Shown here: positions 20,303 to 31,820 of the stretch, in pieces
Position numbering within the stretch: position 1 is the stretch's first letter
How the letters are laid out: each line of letters begins with the position of its first letter
Source: Proales similis
Lineage: Eukaryota > Rotifera > Eurotatoria > Ploima > Proalidae
DNA length: 64,000 nt
Direction of reading: 5' to 3'
Assembly (NCBI GenBank): GCA_019059635.1
Contig: JAGVRJ010000004.1
Coordinates: 2,480,001-2,544,000 of the forward strand
Program-made: the position numbers and the translations under genes
Notes under the pieces: model-generated
What the model was told of the DNA's origin: nothing
The model's input: the letters and a program-made list of their open reading frames with translations, nothing else
Database searches by the model: none

Positions 20303-21172
20303 CTAAATGATAAACGGAGAGCACAAACTGCAAGCGCGATCGGAAGTTGTGTCACCAGTTATTTCGCCATCGGAATCAATGATCTTAAGCACGTAACTGT
20401 CAATAGAAGATTCAAATTCTTGAATCTGAAATAACAAAATAATCAACTGAAATATAACATGCTATTGCTTTCAATTACCCAAAAACGGTCGCAGCCATTA
20501 AAGATTTCACGATATTTTCGCAAATAGCCAGTAAGTGCGGTTTTATGTGGAGAAGTATTCGCATTTCCTGCTTTGTATGGATAAAAAAAGTACTACGTTT
20601 CCATATGTGTTTTTCCCTCGGTAGTTTCTCCAAGATTGGGGCTTCTATAAGGATGCGCTTGGATTTGAAGGTTGATGCAAAAGAACTTGGCTTCCTCAGC
20701 ACTCATAAACTAAGGAATGAACTCCACACACACGTTCTCTCCTTCTTCTGCAACCTTTAAACAACCACGCCAATGTTCCCCTTTAATCAACGAATAAAAT
20801 GAGACTTATATTTGGTTATACTGACTTATATTAGCGAAGGAATAATAAGGAACGGAGTTCTTACGACAAGCAGTTCCATTGAAACTGCTTCCTTCCGGAC
20901 ACCTAAGATTCGAATTGACGGCTGATTTATAGTCGGAAAAGGGAGTTAATAACCAAAACTAATCAGTTTTTTTTCAAGCGCGTTATGTAAATGACGATCA
21001 TTTACCACATCGCGCTCCGTTGAAAAACGTGTTATTCTTGCAGCTTTTAAACCAACTTTATATGAAAGGTCGCGTCACGGATGCACTTTTCTCCTCGCAT
21101 GGCTCGGTCACAAGCGCGAGAGAGCGAGCAGAGCAAGCATAAGCTCAACGCGTAAAATATAAACTTGTCCAT
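20303..21172 (-). pseudogene. Decayed member of the EB-like secreted family (copy D)
   Basis: It starts like its relatives with a signal peptide (MDKFIFYALSLCLLCS, from 21172) and RACDRAMRGEKCIRDAT, then loses the first EB module by a deletion. Later homologous blocks remain: FFNGARCG (~21020), CPEGSSFNGTAC (~20885), the CVEFIP...EEAKFFC block (~20720-20670) and a final exon ending ACSLCSPFII before TAG at 20303. In-frame stops interrupt the CVEFIP block (TAG after FIP) and the region after it. The reading frame cannot make a full protein. Confidence 0.7.
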
Positions 21173-21349
21173 TTGACTAAAAGCTCAATCGTGATGATGA
21201 TTTCTTTTCGATATTTGACGTTCGATACTGACTTGCGTTCGCTTGAATTTCATTGTGAATGCGCATCTTTTTGGATTTTTTTTGCAAACAAAAGTATCAT
21301 TGACTAATTAGGAAAATCAATCTCGTTTATGAAGTAATAACCGTGCTGA

Positions 21350-21392
21350 GTATCGGTGATCGGCTCAACGCGTAAAATATAAATTTGGCCAT
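21350..21392 (-). pseudogene. Isolated 5' fragment of the EB-like family (copy C)
   Basis: The first 33 nt after the ATG at 21392 (MAKFIFYALS) match copies A and D, including the shared upstream CTTTTAGTCAA, then similarity stops abruptly. Only a signal-peptide stub is left. Confidence 0.6.
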
Positions 21393-21569
21393 TTGACTAA
21401 AAGCAATTTCTCGATGAATGATGAATAAAATTTAACCACGTCATATGAAATGCATTTATTGGGAGGGAATTGATATTGAATGGACTACAATCGAAAATTC
21501 TGCTCTTTCAAGAGATTGGTTTATTTTAAAGACCTCTATTCGAAATTATTATTCCAATGTTTGACAAAC

Positions 21570-21902
21570 ATCATTAGATGATAGTTCTATCAATAATCTG
21601 AAAGCTCTGACATCTAAAACAATCCATTCGATCGTTATCGCAGAGTGCATTTACTCTTTGACAAAAATGATTTCCGATTGAGAGCTTTACTGCCGAATTC
21701 AATCTTGACGTCTCTGTTCGCCTTGGGAAGAAGACTGTTTTAATCGTCCCAAAAAGCCTTCGATCAAATACGAGTATATGGAACAAATTAAGGAAGCACG
21801 AGAAGAGAAGACTAGGATTTGGCGGAAGGAATCTAAAAAAGAACTTGGCTTCTTCTGCACTAAAAAGCTTAGGTACGATCTCGACACGGACATTTTCTTC
21901 AT
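21570..21902 (-). pseudogene. Middle fragment of the EB-like family (copy B)
   Basis: It carries the block aligned to 'CVEVIP...EEAKFF' (here VRVEIVPKLFSAEEAKFFF) and a long downstream segment with cysteines (NHFCQRVNALCDNDRMDCFRC in part). The N-terminal signal/EB exons and the terminal CSxCSPF exon are missing. The frame is open for over 100 codons, so decay is recent or the fragment is still expressed; no start codon context is visible. Confidence 0.5.
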
Positions 21903-22238
21903 GAATTTTCAGCGGAAAATCGACTTGTCTTGTCGTTTTAGTGAGGCTTTTAGCTTTTTAGTTTGTTTGGTAAAGGAAGGTTTAAACATAAAGAGATATT
22001 ATAGCTATTGCTTTTTGCTTGCAAACCTTTCTGAGCACACGAGCGAACTATTAGACAATAAAAACTAAGAAATACAGCAAAAGGACAGCTGATTTAAGTT
22101 TGAAGAGGATTCGCTAAATTTTACACCTGTTGAAAAGAACGCGAACATCTCTCATATGATTTTTATTTTCTAAAATCCGTAAAACTAATAACAGGATGCT
22201 TGAAATAAAACTAAAAAATGTCCTAGATCAACCATGTT

Positions 22239-23313
22239 TTAAATAGCAGAAGCAGGCGAAACACTCAACGTTTGTAAGTCTCCTTTATCTATGTTAAAAG
22301 GGGAGCACACACTGCAGGCTTCTTCACCATCTCTTGGTGCACGTTGTTCACCTCTTGATTGTAAACCATTTCTGAATTCCAAAATTCTCAAGTTGAAATC
22401 ACCATTATTTCTTTCTCTTTGGACCTTGGAATGACAGAATTTAGTTTAAACGGATATAACCTAAATATTTCTCCGAGATTACCCAAAAAGTAGTACAGCC
22501 ACTCATCGGTCGTTTGCTTAAGAAATCATTTAAATCGTTAATGTAAGATCTTGTTTCACCGTCAAACAACGGGAAAAAAACTATTTCCCTGTCCATGTTT
22601 CGGATATCGTTATGTTTAATGTATGGGATTCGAAGAGGCTGAGCTTTTGACTGTAGATCGAAGCAGAAAAATTTGGCTTCCTCTTCTCTCATGCGCTTTG
22701 GAATGACTTCAACGCAGATATTTTCACCATCGGTACGAATGCAACCACGCACATGTTCCACTTGAGCATCAAGTTCAACACTCTTGTGAAAATAATACGA
22801 ATCAGTTATTGTTACCGCATGCTTCACTGCTTGACAGAAAACTACTTCCTTCAGGGCATCTAGGACAAAAGAATGCATAAAATCTTAAATACTTGTATCC
22901 AATATGTGAATTACTTGCAAAGATTGTTGAGGCATTCGAGAGAGCTATTTCTCGAGCAACCATGGTTAAGATTACATCTCTCGCCAATACCTGGCTCCTT
23001 AACTTGTAACAAACTTGAGTTAAAAACAAACATCGATCTGATAAATAAAAAGAAATTGACCAGTTACCACATCGCGCTCCATTGAAATAGTAATTGTCTT
23101 TACAACTTAATTTTCCATGTTTATTGAGTGAATAGCCTGAAATACGCAAAGTATAAGCTCCTACTCGCAGATGCCGTCGAAGCATTTCAGATTGAGATCC
23201 TGGTTGCAAGATGCGTCACGGATGCACGTTTCTCCTCGCAATGCTAGGTCACAAGCAAAAGCGACCGAACAGAGCAAGCATAAGCTCAACGCGTAAAATA
23301 TAAATTTGGCCAT
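22239..23313 (-). CDS. Secreted EB-like Cys-rich protein (copy A, most complete, apparent frameshift)
   Basis: Signal peptide MAKFIFYALSLCLLCSVAFA from 23313, then an EB-type module CDLALRGETCIRDASC...LKCFDGIC. Exons: 23068-23313, 22915-23002, 22816-22859, ~22483-22760 and a last exon to ~22239. Joins 2-4 keep frame. A second EB-like module (CNLNHGCSRNSSLECLNNLC, CPEGSSF) is followed by a family-specific block (GENICVEVIPKRMREEEAKF) and a terminal ACSVCSPF motif. Exon 1 is out of frame after DGICE (TAG at ~23162), needing one extra or two fewer bases, so this is either a recent pseudogene or a sequencing error. EB modules occur in secreted invertebrate proteins; function unknown. Confidence 0.6.
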
Positions 23314-23948
23314 TTGACTAAAAGCTCAATAGTGATGAAGATTTGCTTTCGATATTTGACTGGATCGCTTATTTATATTGACTTGGGTTCGCTTTGATTT
23401 TATTAATTTTCATGGTCATGTACAAAATTTGAATGAATAAAATCGCAAAACACAAATTAGAAGCGATGTTTTTGAGGAGGTGTGCATATCGAAAATTTTC
23501 CTTGGATTTGATTTTGTTAAGCTTAAAATCAATCGAACTCAAAATCATTTATTCATTTGGGAAGGAACTAATCTAGCTTCTCAACATGGTCTTTACGACA
23601 AAGTTGTTCTAAATTTTACAATTTCTGCTTTTAACTCTTGCAAAACCATTATTCATTCCAATTATTCGAAACCATTCGTATAAGGAAAAAAAAAGTTGCG
23701 AAATTCCCTAATTTTTGTGCTTAAACAGTAAATACATCATTTGAGCGAGTTTGGCTCAAACGGATAGCATAGCCCAAATACTTTTAAGTGAATTAAATAA
23801 TCAGAGTGAAAGAGCTAGGAGTTTATTTAAAAAGGGCATGTAGCAAGTAGCAAACACTCAAGTGTGTTATTTTCAAAGTCGTTGAAATATCAAAAACCAT
23901 CACCACAAACATTGATCATTGAGATCACCTCGATTGCCGCATCGATCA
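23314..23948. other. AT-rich spacer with shared 5' flank of the EB-like family
   Basis: The first ~120 nt (to ~23440) resemble the flank upstream of copy D (e.g. TTTCGATATTTGAC and GACTTGGGTTCGCTT), so the duplications included promoters. Beyond that the sequence is AT-rich with nothing recognised. Confidence 0.4.
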
Positions 23949-26900
23949 TCACTCTTTGACACAAATTATCTGACGCTTGCGACACGTGCTGGTCAGTTCT
24001 ATCTTGACGTCTCTCTTCGTCTTGTCAGAGATACCAATCATTTGATCACTGTTGATGAGATTCATTTGACTTGGAGCGAAACTCCCTTGCGCCAACTTTG
24101 ATTCGAGCAAACTTATCGCTGCTAGAAGCTTATAGTTGATGCTTTTCTCATTCGGTTGGCTACCGAAACCAATAATCTTTTGCGCTTGTTCAATCAATCG
24201 ACTTGATTCAACTTGAGGTTTAACAGAGAGAACCAGCTTTTTCACAAATTCGACTTTGACGTCAAACTCAAGGAACGAGTCCAGCTTTTCTTCGATATGG
24301 CGAACATGTGGTCTGCTTTGGTGAAAGCTTTGATTCCCAAAGTTGGAAAGGGTGCTAAGAACCCAGAACGGGACAAGGAAAAGAAACAAAAGTGACACTA
24401 AGTGGAAAAAATTCGAAAGGTGAAAATAATCGAGCAGATGGCACTCGGGCTGTCTGGGATTGAGGCTTGACAGCACATTGAGGGCAAAAAACACTGTGAG
24501 GCAAGAGTTTTGACTTTTAATCGCCGAGATGGCTTTGAGAGTAAAGGCGGCGAATAAGAGTGCGACAATTAAGAAAGGAACAACTGAACACACTGAATAA
24601 ACCCCCTCGAGGGCCACAAAGGAGGCCGTCGATATGGATTCGAAAAGGAACAGCTGTTTGGCGGTTATTTGAATCAGTCGTACATAGGACAGAAACAGAG
24701 TGATCAGAACCAGAAACAGGCGCGCATGAAGCTCGATACTGTCTATCAGGGTAAACAGAATGAGAACTGGATAGACAAGTCGAAGAGTGTGCTCTCTTAG
24801 AAGCGGCTTAAAGGACCACTGGCGATTGTTGCTCAGTTCAAGATAGACTCGAGAGAGAAAGCCAGGCAGCTCAGTAAACAGTAAATGGCAAATGGCACTG
24901 ACGAGCAGCCAAGTCCAAGAGAGCTGCTGGAGAACGCTTGCCTCATCGAGCGAACGCAGAAATATGAAATGATGAAAGTGAATTGAAAAGAAAAGAACGA
25001 GAAACGAAAGACAGTCTAGAGCAGCGACCAGATGGTGCGATCGTGAAGGTCGAATTGACGACGAGATGAGCTTATGGCTGGCCACCGAGTCTAATTTGCT
25101 TCGATGAATTTTATATAATCGATTTCGATCTAGTCTTTCATTTGTTCTCTCGATCGATTCGATGGCGACACTGGGCCAATCATCAAGCAAGCAATCAATA
25201 AGCTTGTCGCTCAACGCGTGCTGTTCAATCGAGTGCAAGAACAACTCGTGGTGAATCAGAAATTGTGTTGGCTTAACTTTGCAATTTGAGAATAGATCAA
25301 TTAGTTTGTTCAGCTCGCCTTGGCCGAGTTTGAGCTTTTGACTTTGAAGCATCATTTCAATAATTGGCTCACAGTTCAACTCACAGGCCAGATAGAATGA
25401 ACTTAATCCGCTCTGATTCCTAAGGCTGGGATCAGCGAATCGAGAAAGCAATGCCTGTGCAAGATCAATCCGCTGTTCCTCAACGCACAGATGAAGCGCT
25501 GTGTCATCATTGCCATTGAGCCGAACGTCGACGCTCTCCGGATAGGTGTCGAGAATGAGCCAGAGCACAGCCGACTGGTTCGACTTGATCGACCAATAGA
25601 TGCATTTGGACGGGTCCGGTCTGAGATTCATCTTAATTGCCAATTCCAAAATGCCGATGTTGCCCTGGATACAAGCGATGTCTGCGTAGGTTTGTTTGCG
25701 GAAATTCTGCATCGACACTAAACGGGCGAGAAAGTTTCTCTTTTCGAATTGTTGAACAATCTCGGCAAACACAAGACAAGAGTTGCGGAATGCAGCCAAA
25801 TGAAGCGCTGTGTTGTCGAAATGGTCAACACTGAACAAATTGAATTGTCTCTTGACTAAATACTTGACGGTTCGCACCGAGTCGTGCAGACAACAAACGT
25901 GAAGAACGCTCCGGCCATTGCGATCCTTGTGCAAAGGACTGTGATTGAATCGCTCGATAAAGATTTCTACGCACTCGACATTGTCATTTGCGCCTGCAGT
26001 CATTATCGCAGTACAATCGTCCAAATCTACTGCCAACTCAGCGCTCCCAACTCGCTCCATCAAATCCTGATCCTCCAAGGCCAAAGTGTATAGTTCGGCC
26101 AGAAACTTGCTCTGATTCTTTTGGGCGGCCAGATGAAGAAAATTTCGATTGTGGCAATCTGGCTCGAATGATAAGCAGTTGTTGAGATAAAAGAGATGGA
26201 GGAAATCGATCGAGCCGGTGATAGCGGCTAAATGAGTCGGTCGACGGCCAAACTGCTTCTCGTTGGCCAGCACTGCGCTGGCGCCGTATTTCAACAAAAG
26301 CCGTCCGATATTCACGTGATTGTTTTCGATTGCCAATTCCAATGGCCTTTTCTCATTCACGCAGTCAATACGATTGAGGCATTCGGCCACTGCTGTTTTG
26401 GTCTCGGCAATCACTTTGCTAAGTTCGATGCTGCTGATCTGTTCGATGCTCGCGTCACTCAGACGTGAATTGTTCTGAGCCTCTTTATTGACGACAAGCT
26501 GAACAAGACGATCGACCATGTCCCAGCGTTTATCTGGCGAGTACTTTTTAAGCGTTCTTCTCAGCTGTAGCTCGATCAGTCGCATCAGAAGCTTTTCGAC
26601 CATCTCGCTCTTTTCCTCAAGCGGGAAGGCGGCGATCAGATGAAACGGTGAACTCGGATGGAAAGCGCCGCACAAAACGTCCAATTTGAGGCGATCTGAC
26701 TCAACAAGAGTAGAGAACGCCCTTTGACAAGCGCGAGCGCAGGCCAAGTGAAGCGCCGTTAAACGTCTGTTGTCCGTCTCCTGTCAATATTTTCAATCAA
26801 AATAAGTTTCAATTCAAAATCGACAATCTTGCCCGACCTCACATCGAACAGATGCTTCGCACAAGAGGCGTCGAATGGCCAGCTCATTGTCACTTATTGC

Positions 26901-27564
26901 GGCGTGGTGCAGAGGAGTGCGTCCATTCAGCTTGTCGCGTTTGTTTAAATCTGATTTGCGAGAAATGAAAAACTCCAGGGTGGACATGAAACGCTCGCGA
27001 ACTTCCTGTTAAGAGAGTAAATTTAAAAAAAGATAGGTTGAGGAATCGATTTGGAAGAGCTTTACTTTTTCATCCAATTTACTTCTGTCCACGTCAAGCA
27101 GCCAATGCAGAGGAGACATTCCCGATTGACATGGCTCGTTCACATCTGTTTTTGAGATCAAAACAGAATCAATTGATTGATTTTGAGAGACACTTTAACG
27201 AACCCATTTTGTGAACATCGACTAAAATAGAGCAAATCTCAACTCGAAGCAGCTTGGCGGCCAAATGAAGGCAATGGCCACTCATGTAGCGGAATGAGCG
27301 AATCTGTTCATTTTGAAGGCTGCTTCCCGAACGAAAGAAATTCTCGTCTCCGTCAAGCACGGCCTTTGGCGCAAGCGTTTATTAGTCGGAAAACTTTAAA
27401 TCGGTTGTTAGACAGACCTGAAACACGTCGATTGAATGCGATGCCAAATCAGCCGGTCTTCCTGCTTGCTCGTTTGCTCGGCCAGATCGTTGAGCAGTTG
27501 TGTCGAGTAATATGTCCAGTTCGTACTGAGAGTGTTCGGAAACAGTTCGACATCTGTTTTTCAT
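23949..27564 (-). CDS. TRPA-type ankyrin-repeat cation channel
   Basis: Five exons (27418-27564, 27204-27363, 27066-27145, 26838-27005, 23949-26780) join consistently to 1128 residues, the usual TRPA1 length. The first ~720 residues hold a long run of ankyrin repeats with typical TALHLA / RTPLHHA / SPLHWLL motifs. Residues ~760-1000 carry about six hydrophobic helices (e.g. LSFLVLFFSIHFHHFIFL, FLIVALLFAAFTLKA) and a C-terminal helical tail follows. TRPA channels are non-selective cation channels that sense irritants, temperature or mechanical stimuli. The pore loop is divergent and poor in acidic residues, so selectivity may differ. The donor of exon 4 (GAG|GTCGGG) is weak. The ATG at 27564 keeps phase but is not independently proven. 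Confidence 0.85.
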
Positions 27565-28741
27565 TGCAAACCAGATTTCTCTTCTTTTTTATTCTTAATT
27601 TATTCAGCAAGAATGAGATGAGAAATCTGAATGAGTGTCTGAGTATTTAAAATTGACAATCAATTTTCAGAATAAAGTGCTCAACTCAAGTCAGGTTTCA
27701 TTTAATTTGTGTCCAACCCAAACAAGTCAACAATGAGAACGGGCGGGGGTTTGAAATCGAAACAAATATTTTAACACTTCAATTAGACCGGCGGTCGACT
27801 GAAAATAGAGCCGATCTGCAGAATAGCTTTCAAAAAAGTGTATAATGCCCAGAAAATGGCCTACTCATCTCAGCCCGAGAAAAATAATAAACTTGCCCAA
27901 GTTGAGTTTTATTTTAACAAGCGAGCAATCAAAATTCAGAATGACGACCATCAATCTCAATTTCTTTTGAGTAAATTTGTCGTTTTCTTTCGTCAATCGT
28001 TCGGGTCATTTCGGGTGAAAACAAGCGCCGATAAAGCCGGTAAAAGATATTCTTCTTCCATACGCCGTCAAGCTTGTTCATTTATTATGTTCTTCGCCCC
28101 CTGGTTCTTTAAAACTACACGAAATAAAGCGACCGACAGCCGGAATTTGCGAGAAAAGTTATCAAACAGAGGGTGCTCAGGCAAGACAAGCGGCGATCAT
28201 GCAAGTCGATGCCAAAATGAAGAGAAAAAAAAATAAATTGAAAAAAAAAGAGGAAAAGAAAAGAAAAAAGTAAAAATTGATCGATTGAACTGTCAAAAGG
28301 AAATCACGAAATATGTGTGCAGCAAAGCGTTATGCAATTTACCTAATCCCCACGAGCAATCGGCTTGAAAAAAAATCTTTAATTTAAACACGCACTGCAC
28401 TTGCTCTGTAGAAATAAAAGAACTACTCAACGGGCAGCCTGGCTGCAGCATGGCCAATCTAATCCGGGCAGAAAGCCTGCAAGCGCATTGTTTGCATGTA
28501 GCAGAGCAAGTTAATGTAACCATTCTGCTGCTTATTGAACGAGTGCCTTAGGAGGCCAATTTACCCGAATGTATTACATCAACTGATGTTGAAAGAAATT
28601 TCAATTTGGCACTAGATCACATGCATGTTAAACAGAACGCTACTTGAAGGGTTCGTGGCGTCGCCTTTAAATACCTGCCGCTCTCTTCACGACTTCCTCA
28701 TTCGTTTGTGAAGCAGATTTCACGACACGACCTCATCCAAC
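27565..28741. promoter_or_regulatory. Divergent intergenic region between TRPA and ShK/EGF genes
   Basis: A 1.18-kb gap between divergent genes. A TTTAAATA element at about 28668-28675 lies ~70 nt before the ShK/EGF start codon. The 132-codon open frame at 27838-28236 lacks homology and runs into A-rich low-complexity sequence (28222-28275), so I do not call it a gene. Confidence 0.4.
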
Positions 28742-30487
28742 ATGAGCCCCAAGCATATTTTCCTGCTCGCAATTTGTGTGGCTGCAGCTCGAGCGTTTTC
28801 TGGTTAGACTTGAATCAGCCGAACTTGGCGATCACTGTCCTAATTTTTTTGAATCAGAATGCTTAAACAGCAATGTACCTGATCCGAGTGTGCCCGGAGT
28901 AAGCAACTGTCTCGAATGGCTCGCCTATTTAAAGCGAAATCAAATGGACGCAGTCGGCTGGTGCAGCAATTCGAATAATTTTAAAAAGTGCTGCATTTCG
29001 TGTCAGAGTAAGCAACTTGAGTTTCAAGCTCTCGTCTACTTCCTATCGGGCACATGAGTAATTCCTAAAAAGATCTGCGCACAAGCAATTGCACAAACAG
29101 AGCATTCGAGCGCGACTGTGAGAACAATGCCAAAAAAGGCCTCTGCGACACGAAACTGTCAAACAATCAGACAGTGAGAGAGTTGTGTCCAAAGAGCTGC
29201 GGAGTGTGTCGAGCTGACGAGATGAATTGTAACTCGCTGACCGTCGGCTGCTACCAAGGCGTCTGCTATTCTACTCTTCACTTTGAGCAAAAAAGCATTC
29301 GATGCCAATGCCCATCTAATCGGGGTGGCACCTATTGCCAACAAGGTACGCTCCTTTCCCACTTTTCCTACGCCGAATTCAATTCAAACTTGTTGAAATC
29401 AAAGAAAACGCGTGTAACACGAACCCGTGTCGAAATGGTGGCCGATGTGTTCCTCTTTATGAACAAGACGAGAACTACATGTGTCACTGTCCGCCGGGCT
29501 TCTCCGGCAAAAACTGTGAAATCTCTTCATGCCAGAGCTGGCAGTGTTTTAACGGCGGCCACTGCAGCCTAGATTCGCAAGGACGACCATGCTGCTCTTG
29601 TCCATCGTTCTATTATGGGCCCAACTGCCTTTCCTGTAGTTGTCTCTGATCACTTACCCTCCTCTCCTCGATCTCTCACCTTTTTGTTGAATTAGATTCC
29701 AATCCCTGTCTCTACTCGCCCTGTTTGAACGGTGGCACTTGCCATCCGACTGGAATGACCACATTTCAATGCACTTGCCCAAGTAAGTCCAGCCCCTTCT
29801 GAGCTCTATAAAAGCGGTCATGAACAAATCGACCAACATTAGCCGGCTATTCGGGAAACAGGTGTGAAATAAACTCTTGCGCTCATTTCACTTGCTTCAA
29901 CGGCGGTCATTGTATTATTGATCAATTCGGCAAGCCATGCTGCAATTGTGCGCCCGGCTTCTATGGACCCACATGCAGCAGCTGTAGGCAACTGAATTCG
30001 ATTTTAAATTAACTCGCTTTTACCTGAAAACCAACTAGCCTCGAATGCATGTCAATATTCGCCATGCAAAAATGGAGGCACTTGCCAGCCGATTGGACAC
30101 AACGACTATGAATGCCGATGCCCATGTCAGTTGAGTTTATTTTTCATTTCTCATTCGCTCAGCTTAATCTCGAATCAATGAGAAGATGGTCTCACTGGAA
30201 AAAACTGCGACACAACCGAACTGCCCCAGCTGTGTCATAGAGGCGATCTGAATCGAGAGCATTGCCGGGTTTGGGCCAACAACGGCTTGTGCAACATGAT
30301 CTACATATACGAAGGAATGTCGCTGCCGTTCTACTGTCCGCAATCTTGTCGATTGTGCACGGACATAAGCTGCCGAGACCAATCGCCGTATTGCGGTGAA
30401 TGGGCCAGAATGAACCTTTGCGATCTGATAAACCAGCGCCATCCGAACATGTGCGCCAAGAGCTGCTCTAATTGTATGCTCGCTTAG
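28742..30487 (+). CDS. Secreted ShK/EGF mosaic protein (two ShK, EGF array, two ShK)
   Basis: Eight exons (28742-28802, 28858-29007, 29073-29345, 29405-29635, 29696-29782, 29843-29983, 30039-30125, 30186-30487), every join phase 1, give 443 residues. A signal peptide (1-19) is followed by two ShK-type six-Cys modules (ending CCISCQ and CPKSCGVC). Next come four to five EGF-type modules; some are classical ([12 protein letters not shown]...[12 protein letters not shown]), others unusual with WQCFNGGHC...[13 protein letters not shown]. Two more ShK modules close the protein ([16 protein letters not shown]). Uniform phase-1 introns match module borders, as in exon-shuffled extracellular proteins. 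ShK modules occur in many secreted animal proteins including metalloproteases; no enzyme domain is present. A matrix or cuticle-associated role is inference. Confidence 0.88.
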
Positions 30488-30615
30488 AAGCGAAGTGATT
30501 TGCTTGTTGATGTCTATTTGCGTCTTGTTTTTAGCAATAAATAGCTTCGAGTCCAGTCATTTGGAATTTGTTTCCTTTAACCTAAATGCTTTGATCAAAG
30601 TTGATTCTCTGCTCT

Positions 30616-30666
30616 GCTTAGAAGCAATGACGAGTTTGTCATTGCTTAGAAGCAATGACGAGTTTG
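30616..30666. repeat. Tandem 23-nt repeat with internal palindrome in the 3' UTR region
   Basis: GCTTAGAAGCAATGACGAGTTTG occurs twice, 28 nt apart, and TCATTGCTT-AG-AAGCAATGA forms a 9-bp perfect inverted repeat. The same core palindrome (CGCTT-AG-AAGCG) also contains the stop codon of the preceding gene at 30481-30492. Confidence 0.7.
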
Positions 30667-30787
30667 AATTGCACAATAAAGGCAAGTTCTTACCGATCTG
30701 GCTAATTTATTCACTTTGCGTCTCTCGGAGCAAATTAAGGAAATTTTTTTGGTTTCAAAAACTTGAATAATTAATTGAATCAATAAA

Positions 30788-31820
30788 ATGGCTGACAAGC
30801 AAATTGGCGCCGAGTCGTCGAGCCATCATCTGCAAAGCAACATAATTGAGCCTTCTAGAGACGAATACTCGATTAAATGGATTGAGTTCGAAGGACGGCG
30901 CGTTCCTATAGTGATGCAAAACGAAAACGGACCGTGTCCATTGATAAGCATTTGCAACTGCCTTTTGCTTCGAGGACATTTGAATCTTCCACGTTCAGAG
31001 CGCAGCACTGTGCCTTCGTCCGAACTAATTGAGCTTCTTGGCGATTTACTATTGAACGATTTTCAGCCTTGTAACCAACAGTCTAATGAAGCAAATCTCT
31101 CCGATGCGCTCAAAACCTTTCCGAAGCTAAACAAAGGCGTGGATGTAAACGTGAAATTCTCTTCCATCAAAGGCTTCGAGTATACGCCAGAAATGGAAAT
31201 ATTCGACCTATTTCGAATCGACCTTGTGCATGGCTGGGTAATTGACGCTCAGGACAGTGAATTTAGCTTTTTGAGAGACAAGAGCTATAATCAACTGGTC
31301 GAATTGAGTCTTGGTCCTTCGGGTGATCAAGAGGAATCAAGCAGTGAGCTTCGCATTGCTGCTCAAGACTTTTTGCAGACCACTGCAAGTCAGCTAACAT
31401 TTGAGGGACTTGCCCAACTCCATCAGGAGACCGATGTCGCGAAACTTTACATCTTATTTCGCAACAACCATTTCTCAACTCTTTATCACCATCCGACGTC
31501 CAACCACTTGTACACATTGGTCACCGATTTGGGCTATTTGAATTTCGAAGGGATTGTTTGGGAATCGTTGGACAACATTGAAGGAGCTGGTCAATTTTGC
31601 GATTCCCAATTCACTCGATCAACAAATGTGTCAAATTACTCCAAAGAGTGAGTAGTCTTTTATCAAATCCTTCAAAGCCTGAATAATGAAATTTTTCATT
31701 TCAAGTCATCAGTTTGCCTTGTCTCTTCAAGCCAGCGAATACCTTGAGGAACCGAAACGGCAAATTGGCGGCTCCGAAGAAGCTGGTCAAAATGCCAAAA
31801 AGAAAAAATATGTAAATTAG
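30788..31820 (+). CDS. MINDY1/2: Lys48-specific deubiquitinase MINDY-1/2
   Basis: Two exons (30788-31647, 31706-31820) join in frame to 324 residues. The segment VPIVMQNENGPCPLISICN holds the catalytic Cys of MINDY (FAM63) cysteine proteases. LFRNNHFSTLYHH supplies the catalytic His; other conserved parts are HGWVIDAQD and TDLGYL. MINDY-1/2 trim long K48-linked ubiquitin chains. The C-terminus has a short ubiquitin-binding-like helix (ALSLQASEYLEE) and a basic end. It is shorter than human MINDY1 (469), which has an extended N-terminus. Confidence 0.94.

Noticed and set aside
23480..23683. 67-codon plus-strand frame with a signal-peptide-like start
   Set aside because: AT-rich, no cysteine pattern, opposite to the EB-like array; not enough support.
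27838..28236. 132-codon open frame in the TRPA-ShK/EGF spacer
   Set aside because: No homology, no domain, ends in an A-rich low-complexity tract; likely chance.
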